A stretch of DNA of 64,000 bases from an uncultured Flavobacteriaceae bacterium (lineage in GTDB: Bacteria; Bacteroidota; Bacteroidia; Flavobacteriales; Flavobacteriaceae): the NCBI GenBank assembly GCA_937901915.1, contig CALGUD010000147.1, positions 62,001 through 126,000 on the forward strand. Reading direction: 5' to 3'. The first letter of the stretch is position 1; each line of letters starts with the position of its first letter. Position numbers and translations under genes: made by a program. Of this stretch, positions 59,187 through 64,000 are shown piece by piece. The notes under the pieces were generated by a model, which was given only the letters and a program-made list of their open reading frames with translations, was not told where the DNA came from and did no database searches.

Positions 59187-60740
59187 ATGATATCAGCAGA
59201 TTACCTTGTGATTGGGTCAGGGGTAGCAGGATTAACATTTGCCGTGAAAATCGCTGAAACTTTTAGTGATAAAAAAGTATGCATTGTTACAAAATCCAGC
59301 GAAGATGAATCCAACACAAAATACGCTCAAGGTGGAGTTGCGGTTGTACTGAACCTTCCTAAAGATTCTTTCGAAAAACATATACAAGATACATTAACAG
59401 CTGGTAATGGCTTATGCGATATTTCGGTAGTAGAAATGGTTATAAAAGAAGGCCCTGAAAGACTTAATGACCTGATGCTTTGGGGCGCCAGTTTTGACAG
59501 GGGCAGTAATGGGAGGTTAAATTTGGCAAGAGAGGGAGGCCATTCTGAAAATCGTATTGTGCATACAAAAGATGTTACAGGCTTTGAGATAGAAAGAGCA
59601 TTATTAAAAAGAGTTCACCACTTACCTAATATTTCTGTTTTAAATCACCATTTTGCAATTGATGTAATTACAGAGCATCAGTTAAAACTCGCAAGTACAG
59701 AACCTATTTCCTGTTATGGAGCATATGTTTTAGATCAAAAAACAGGAAATATTGAAACTATAAAAGCAGGAGTCACTGTATTGGCTACCGGTGGAATGGG
59801 TAGTGTGTATGGGCATACAACCAATCCGGTAATTGCAACCGGTGATGGTATTGCCATGGCATACAGGGCAAAAGCCAGGATACTGGATATGGAGTTTATA
59901 CAATTTCATCCCACAGCGTTGTATAATCATCAAAACGGACAGTCATTTCTTATTTCTGAAGCAGTAAGAGGTTTTGGCGCTTATCTTAGAAATAAAAAAG
60001 GGCATCGGTTTATGCCGGATTATGATGATAGGGCCGAATTAGCCCCGAGAGATATTGTTTCCAGAAGTATCAATACAGAATTACAAAAAACAGGAGAGGA
60101 ATGTGTGTATTTAGATTGCACCCATCTTCATATTGAAGATTTTAAAGCTCATTTTCCCAATATATATAATAAATGCATCTCAAACCGTATTGATATTGAA
60201 AAAGGCTGGATCCCGGTAGTTCCGGTGTCTCATTATCTTTGTGGTGGTATTTCGGTGGATACAGACGGAAAAACGTCCGTTAAAAACCTATATGCATGTG
60301 GGGAATGTGCAAGAACGGGGCTTCATGGAGCAAATAGGTTAGCCTCAAACTCCTTGTTAGAAGCTTTGGTATATGCACACCATATTTACGAATATCTTAT
60401 TTTGAATGTAAACCATCCTGTTGATGTAACTATTCCCGAGTGGAATGATACAGGGGTACACATTTATGACGATCAAAAAACCATTGAACCCATCATCAAA
60501 GAATTACAGGTTTTGATGAGGGACTATGCAGGCATTGTACGGAGTAACGACAGGTTATTAAAAGCCGCAGGCAAACTGGATCTAATTTATAATGAAGTAG
60601 AAGAACTTTATAAAATCTCAAAAGTTAATACCCGCTTATGTGAATTACGGAATATGATCAATGTAGCACACTTAATCATTGGACAATCCATAGTCAGAAA
60701 AGAAAATAAGGGAGGATATTTTAATATAGATAACCCGTAA
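59187..60740 (+). CDS. nadB: L-aspartate oxidase
   Basis: NadB oxidises L-aspartate to iminoaspartate with FAD, the substrate of NadA. The start at 59187 (MISADYLVIGSGVAGL) is chosen since the in-frame 59151 overlaps nadA. FAD binding is by the GSGVAGL motif at about residues 9-15; GGVAVVLNLPKDSFEKH, SREGGHSENRIVHTKDVTGFE and HPTALY mark the succinate dehydrogenase/fumarate reductase flavoprotein family. The 517-residue length is normal. It closes the NAD pair; nadC is not here. Confidence 0.94.
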   Translation: MISADYLVIGSGVAGLTFAVKIAETFSDKKVCIVTKSSEDESNTKYAQGGVAVVLNLPKDSFEKHIQDTLTAGNGLCDISVVEMVIKEGPERLNDLMLWGASFDRGSNGRLNLAREGGHSENRIVHTKDVTGFEIERALLKRVHHLPNISVLNHHFAIDVITEHQLKLASTEPISCYGAYVLDQKTGNIETIKAGVTVLATGGMGSVYGHTTNPVIATGDGIAMAYRAKARILDMEFIQFHPTALYNHQNGQSFLISEAVRGFGAYLRNKKGHRFMPDYDDRAELAPRDIVSRSINTELQKTGEECVYLDCTHLHIEDFKAHFPNIYNKCISNRIDIEKGWIPVVPVSHYLCGGISVDTDGKTSVKNLYACGECARTGLHGANRLASNSLLEALVYAHHIYEYLILNVNHPVDVTIPEWNDTGVHIYDDQKTIEPIIKELQVLMRDYAGIVRSNDRLLKAAGKLDLIYNEVEELYKISKVNTRLCELRNMINVAHLIIGQSIVRKENKGGYFNIDNP

Positions 60741-60759
60741 TGGCTTGTATTTAAAAGAA

Positions 60760-60785
60760 GACTTCCGAATAATCATCCGGAAGTC
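60760..60785. terminator. hairpin between convergent nadB and ric
   Basis: An 8-bp stem GACTTCCG (60760-60767) / CGGAAGTC (60778-60785) lies between the converging genes. It lacks a strong T-tract on either strand, so intrinsic termination is possible but weak. Confidence 0.45.
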
Positions 60786-60809
60786 GCCTTAATAAAATAC
60801 TAGCTGAGA

Positions 60810-61565
60810 TTAATCTTCAATAAATGATGTGGCGTCTGACTTTTTAATAAGGTTTTTTTCCAACTCAATCGCTTTTGGAAATAAGATGTTATTTTCAAGG
60901 TGAATATGAAGGTGTAAATCCTGTTCAAATTCATTTAACATAGCAAAAGCCACACGATATGTATTACAAGCATCTGCGGGAGGTGTGTAATTATCAGACA
61001 GTTCCGCAATTAGTCTAAACCGCTCTCCTTCATTGTCGTGTTCCTGCATCATCATGGCTATCGGGTTTTCAATCTTTCCAAAATGAGGTTGTTCCAACGC
61101 TACATTTTGTGTAGAATTTTTAACCATTTTTCTGATAAAAGGGAAAAGTATTATTTCTTCTTTTTTCATATGTTGTGTAAGTTCGCCCGCGGCCCCTGTG
61201 AATAAAGTATTTATTTCAAATAATTCCGGATGGTTAGCTCCGTGAACTTTGCAAAGTTTATCCAGGAACTGACGCAGTACCGGTATTTTTTCTTCAACAT
61301 ATCTATGATGGGTTTTTTCAATATAGTCCGCCAATAAATCCAAAGGCCATGACTTATAATCAATAGCTGTATCACTTTTCTTAGAAAGTACTTCTTCTAA
61401 TTTTCCTAAAAGCTCATCTTTTTCAATTCCATGCTTATCACATACCTCTTCAACAGTTCTGTGGCCTTTGCAGCAAAAATCAATTCCATAGTTAGAAAAA
61501 ACGGCCGCAGTTCTAAAATCTTCGGCAACATATTGCCCTATTTGTTTATTTGTTAATGTTTCCAT
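60810..61565 (-). CDS. ric: iron-sulfur cluster repair di-iron protein (Ric/ScdA)
   Basis: A 251-residue repair protein for Fe-S clusters damaged by nitric oxide or peroxide. The N-terminal ScdA domain has Cys31-Cys32 and His35 (DFCCKGHRTVEEVC); the hemerythrin-like domain from about residue 75 has the di-iron ligands in KTHHRYVEEK, HMKKEEIILFPF, QEHDNEGERFR and HIHLENNILFPKA. A 28-bp site in front of it is nearly identical to one before the neighbouring rrf2 gene, so both probably belong to one nitrosative-stress regulon. Confidence 0.93.
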   Translation of the reverse strand: METLTNKQIGQYVAEDFRTAAVFSNYGIDFCCKGHRTVEEVCDKHGIEKDELLGKLEEVLSKKSDTAIDYKSWPLDLLADYIEKTHHRYVEEKIPVLRQFLDKLCKVHGANHPELFEINTLFTGAAGELTQHMKKEEIILFPFIRKMVKNSTQNVALEQPHFGKIENPIAMMMQEHDNEGERFRLIAELSDNYTPPADACNTYRVAFAMLNEFEQDLHLHIHLENNILFPKAIELEKNLIKKSDATSFIED

Positions 61566-61606
61566 AAGTGGTTTTTTTATTTTTAATTATTACTTTTTTA
61601 CCTATT

Positions 61607-61634
61607 CTAATTCGGATAATTTTATCCTATTTAA
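61607..61634 (-). promoter_or_regulatory. operator-like site upstream of ric
   Basis: Read on the minus strand, this site matches 24 of 28 positions with the rrf2 promoter site at 62121-62148. The conserved half reads TCCGAATTA, the other half is diverged. It is 42 bases from the ric start and is probably bound by the Rrf2 protein encoded next door; the binding itself is inference. Confidence 0.6.
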
Positions 61635-61645
61635 TTTCAAATTTT

Positions 61646-62080
61646 TTAAACTTTTAAATATGTTAATCCGGACTTGATTCCTAGTGCCAATTCCTCCAGG
61701 TTTGTAGTTTCTAACATATACCTCAATTCTTCCCGTACACCTATAAACTTTCCATGCATAGGACAAGGGTGATGTTCGTTACAGGTAGCTAATCCAAGAC
61801 CGCAACCTTTGTAAATCTCATCCCCGTCTATTGCATTCACTATTTGTGATAGTTTAATGCTCGATATCCTGTCCTTTTCAATTTCAAAACCTCCGGTGGC
61901 CCCTTTTATTGAATTGATAACATGGTCTCTGGACAGCTTCTGTAAAATCTTAGCAGTGAATGCCTCCGGCGAATTTATCTCTGATGCAATGTCCTTTAAA
62001 CTCACCCGTTGGCCCTGGTATGACTTAAGGGCTATATAAATTGTAGCTTTTATTCCGTATTCACATGCTTTTGAAAACAT
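61646..62080 (-). CDS. Rrf2-family regulator, NsrR-like
   Basis: A 144-residue Rrf2 regulator. The winged helix (MFSKACEYGIKATIYIAL, DIASEINSPEAFTAKILQKL, VINSIKGATGGF) is followed by Cys93, Cys100 and Cys106 (KGCGLGLATCNEHHPCPMH), the probable Fe-S ligands. A consensus promoter with an overlapping inverted repeat precedes it, indicating autorepression, and the same site occurs before ric, 80 bases downstream. The combination suggests an NsrR-like nitric-oxide or Fe-S sensor controlling ric. Confidence 0.93.
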   Translation of the reverse strand: MFSKACEYGIKATIYIALKSYQGQRVSLKDIASEINSPEAFTAKILQKLSRDHVINSIKGATGGFEIEKDRISSIKLSQIVNAIDGDEIYKGCGLGLATCNEHHPCPMHGKFIGVREELRYMLETTNLEELALGIKSGLTYLKV

Positions 62081-62103
62081 TCTCTATCCATTTAAATTCT
62101 ATA

Positions 62104-62134
62104 CAAAGATAAGATATTTTTTAATTCGGACAAA
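62104..62134 (-). promoter_or_regulatory. consensus promoter of the second rrf2 gene
   Basis: On the minus strand TTTG (62134-62131), 19 bases, then TATCTTTG (62111-62104): a full match to TTTG-N19-TAnnTTTG. The -33 element lies inside the operator at 62121-62148. Confidence 0.7.
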
Positions 62135-62148
62135 ATTATCCGAATTAA
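62121..62148. promoter_or_regulatory. perfect inverted repeat, candidate Rrf2 operator
   Basis: TTAATTCGGA (62121-62130) and TCCGAATTAA (62139-62148), perfect 10-bp half-sites with an 8-base centre. It covers the -33 element of the rrf2 promoter, so binding would block transcription. A close relative lies before ric. Confidence 0.75.
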
Positions 62149-62151
62149 AAA

Positions 62152-63948
62152 TTAATTTGCTTTAATCTCGCTTTCTATTTCTAATAACACATTTTTAAAG
62201 TGATTTAATTGAATTACTATTTGAGATTTAGAACTTTGAAAAGCTGTCTCCAACTCACTAAATATATTTTGATAATAAGAAACTCCTTCTTGCAAATTGC
62301 TGTTAAAAGTTAGTAAATACTTATTTTGACGGGCATCTGCAACTCCTCTTTTTACTTCTTCGAGTTTCTTTTTAATATAATCAACATACAGCTCGAGTTC
62401 TTTTATAAACATATGAGGACGATCTGCCCTTGCCATACCCGTTTTTTTCCCATAAATATGGTCGGTGATTTCATTTAAACTCATTGTTTTTGAAAAGTAA
62501 GCCAAATTAGGCCCGGGACAAATAGAAACTCCTTCCCCTTCCTTCTTGGTACTTAAATTATACTTTAGCAGTGCAGATGTACCTAAACCCACACATACAC
62601 AGGACTTTTCTATAATTTTATCATATTTATCCTGGTAAATTTCGGGTGTGAGATTTTCTTTTTGAAGTTCTTTAATTTTTAAATCCTCATATTGACGTGA
62701 AGCCACACAGAGTGCTTTACTTCCAAATTCAGTGTTTAAAGCAACATACTTTTTCGGACAGGAACTTCCCGGTCTTCCTTTATTAATAAGCCTCATCTTT
62801 TCTTCATCCTTGGTATTTCCTCTTAAATTATTAAATGGTACTCCAAGTGGTGAAATATCGCTTAAATACAAGTCTTCTTCTTTCGCTTTCACTAACTTTT
62901 CCAAAGTATCATTATCTACAGTTGTTGCTTCAGGAACCAATAAAAAAGGTGTCCCCCACCCTACTGAATCTATTTGGTAATGATCTAGCAAAAATTGGTG
63001 TTCTTCGGCAGTACCCACTCCTCCTTGTGCTGTTATTCTAACAGGTAATGATGATGCAGGGACAAATTTATTTTTATCAGAAAGCGCTGTAATAAGTAAG
63101 CTATGTACTGATTGAATTAATTCTTCTTTATTATCCCTGAACTGTGCAAGTATTGGCCCTAAAAGGTATCCATCCGTCGCAAAAGCGTGCCCACCACAAT
63201 TTAATCCTGATTCTATTCTGTACTCCGATACCCATATTCCTTTTTTTGCGAGAAATTTTCCCTGGATCAATGCGGACCTGTAATCACTGACTTTTAATAC
63301 AATTTTCTTTTTTAAATGTCCGTTTGGATCAGGATAAAAATCATCAAACTGTTCCATATAACTGTACAATCTCGGATTCATTCCGGCTGAGAGAATTAAG
63401 GATGACGATAAATTACTATTGGCATACCCTCTTAATGCTGCATGGGCATCATTATACTCTAAAGGTAATTTTTCATTCTTAATATAATTATCCTTGTCAA
63501 CCTTAGTCATTATATTTACATCTATACTACCCATTGAAAGGTTAGATTCTATCCAGTCCCGTAAATCCTTTAAATTAAAATTACTGGTAATAAGGCTCTT
63601 GAATTGTGTCTTTATTTGTGATGACTCCGGAAGCATATTAAGATATTGATTCAGTTCATTGCTAAATCCATTGGCCAAACTTTTTACTTCTTCAAACTTC
63701 TTTTCTGCCAGGCTAGCTATTAAATTAAGGTAGGATGTGATTCTCCTGGCCCTGAAATCTTCAACATCTTCTTTAATTTCACGATAGGTTATTCCCATAC
63801 TTTCACAATACATGTTTCTTAATTTCTCCATGAGCTGGTCATCTACTAAAGAAATTACCGAATCAATACCCAGGGGAGAAACCTTTAAAGGGGTATCAAT
63901 AGTAAAGCCTATTCCCATAACCGGGATATGAAATGAATGTAACTTCAT
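62152..63948 (-). CDS. cysteine-rich conserved protein of unknown function, possible TIM-barrel flavoenzyme
   Basis: A 598-residue soluble protein without signal peptide or membrane span. The central part contains LNCGGHAFATDGYLLGPILAQF and RITAQGGVGTAEEHQFLLDHY followed by VGWGTPFLLVPEAT, reminiscent of the phosphate-binding end of nitronate monooxygenase-type FMN TIM barrels. After it come several Cys motifs (GSSCPKKY, ALCVASRQY, SCVCVGLGTSALL, SICPGPN) that could hold an Fe-S cluster or disulfide. The C-terminal about 130 residues are helical/coiled coil. It lies next to the NsrR-like gene and ric, though the operator found is on the far side of its stop. The function is not known to me. 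Confidence 0.75.
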   Translation of the reverse strand: MKLHSFHIPVMGIGFTIDTPLKVSPLGIDSVISLVDDQLMEKLRNMYCESMGITYREIKEDVEDFRARRITSYLNLIASLAEKKFEEVKSLANGFSNELNQYLNMLPESSQIKTQFKSLITSNFNLKDLRDWIESNLSMGSIDVNIMTKVDKDNYIKNEKLPLEYNDAHAALRGYANSNLSSSLILSAGMNPRLYSYMEQFDDFYPDPNGHLKKKIVLKVSDYRSALIQGKFLAKKGIWVSEYRIESGLNCGGHAFATDGYLLGPILAQFRDNKEELIQSVHSLLITALSDKNKFVPASSLPVRITAQGGVGTAEEHQFLLDHYQIDSVGWGTPFLLVPEATTVDNDTLEKLVKAKEEDLYLSDISPLGVPFNNLRGNTKDEEKMRLINKGRPGSSCPKKYVALNTEFGSKALCVASRQYEDLKIKELQKENLTPEIYQDKYDKIIEKSCVCVGLGTSALLKYNLSTKKEGEGVSICPGPNLAYFSKTMSLNEITDHIYGKKTGMARADRPHMFIKELELYVDYIKKKLEEVKRGVADARQNKYLLTFNSNLQEGVSYYQNIFSELETAFQSSKSQIVIQLNHFKNVLLEIESEIKAN

Positions 63949-64000
63949 AAATTTTGTGGTTTTTGGTGATATTTTTAATCAGGTTAATGGTTCATTAAAA

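Noticed and set aside
1..64000. tRNA, rRNA, CRISPR arrays, IS elements, prophage genes
   Set aside because: No cloverleaf-like, repeat-spacer, transposase or phage structural sequence was found on either strand by reading.

Overview
The window looks like chromosomal DNA of a marine or soil member of the Flavobacteriaceae (Bacteroidota). The support is the gliding/type IX secretion genes gldB, gldC, gldJ and porV, a PorP/SprF protein next to a giant CHU_C-type T9SS cargo, low GC, many SPII lipoproteins, and promoters of the Bacteroidota type (TTTG-N19-TAnnTTTG). No tRNA, rRNA, CRISPR array, insertion sequence or prophage was seen.

Layout. 0-5 kb: gldB-gldC, nadE, an atypical response regulator and dnaG. 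5-14 kb: two TPR sensor histidine kinases (the second followed by two tandem LuxR-type regulators), an ECF sigma factor with a putative anti-sigma factor and an outer-membrane protein, and a polyprenyl synthase. 14-19.5 kb: a SprF-like protein and a 1499-residue FG-GAP/HYR protein, probably secreted and anchored by T9SS. 19.7-30.4 kb: housekeeping and small unknown genes (paralogous membrane proteins, rlmN, DUF389, mannose-1-phosphate guanylyltransferase, SprT-like, DUF4349, HAD, SDR, M28 peptidase). 30.5-38.4 kb: pyruvate dehydrogenase E2 and E1-alpha, cdd, porV, gldJ, murF. 38.4-41.7 kb: a possible small RNA, a Nudix-like regulator, and a WYL regulator divergent from dinB with two matching inverted repeats between them. 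42-55 kb: a carbohydrate locus with GH2, GH97, an AraC regulator, the non-phosphorylative L-fucose pathway (fuconate dehydratase, SDR, FAH hydrolase, lactonase), GH95 fucosidase and FucP. 55-64 kb: an anaerobic/Fe-S/nitrosative-stress group: nrdG-nrdD, two cysteine-containing Rrf2 regulators, nadA-nadB, the di-iron repair protein Ric, and a large cysteine-rich protein of unknown function.

Most notable observations: (1) a short remnant between the GH95 gene and fucP carries both the N-terminal and C-terminal signatures of a short-chain dehydrogenase, where the missing L-fucose dehydrogenase of the pathway would be expected; (2) ric and the second rrf2 gene share a 28-bp operator-like site (24/28 identical), which in the rrf2 promoter covers the -33 element; (3) two TGACA-N6-TGTCA inverted repeats lie between the WYL regulator and dinB; (4) DnaG has lost all four zinc ligands of its N-terminal zinc-finger domain; (5) the response regulator before dnaG has Glu in place of the phospho-accepting Asp; (6) an unknown 598-residue cysteine-rich protein sits by the Rrf2/Ric genes.

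All calls come from reading the sequence and remembered family knowledge; no database search was run.
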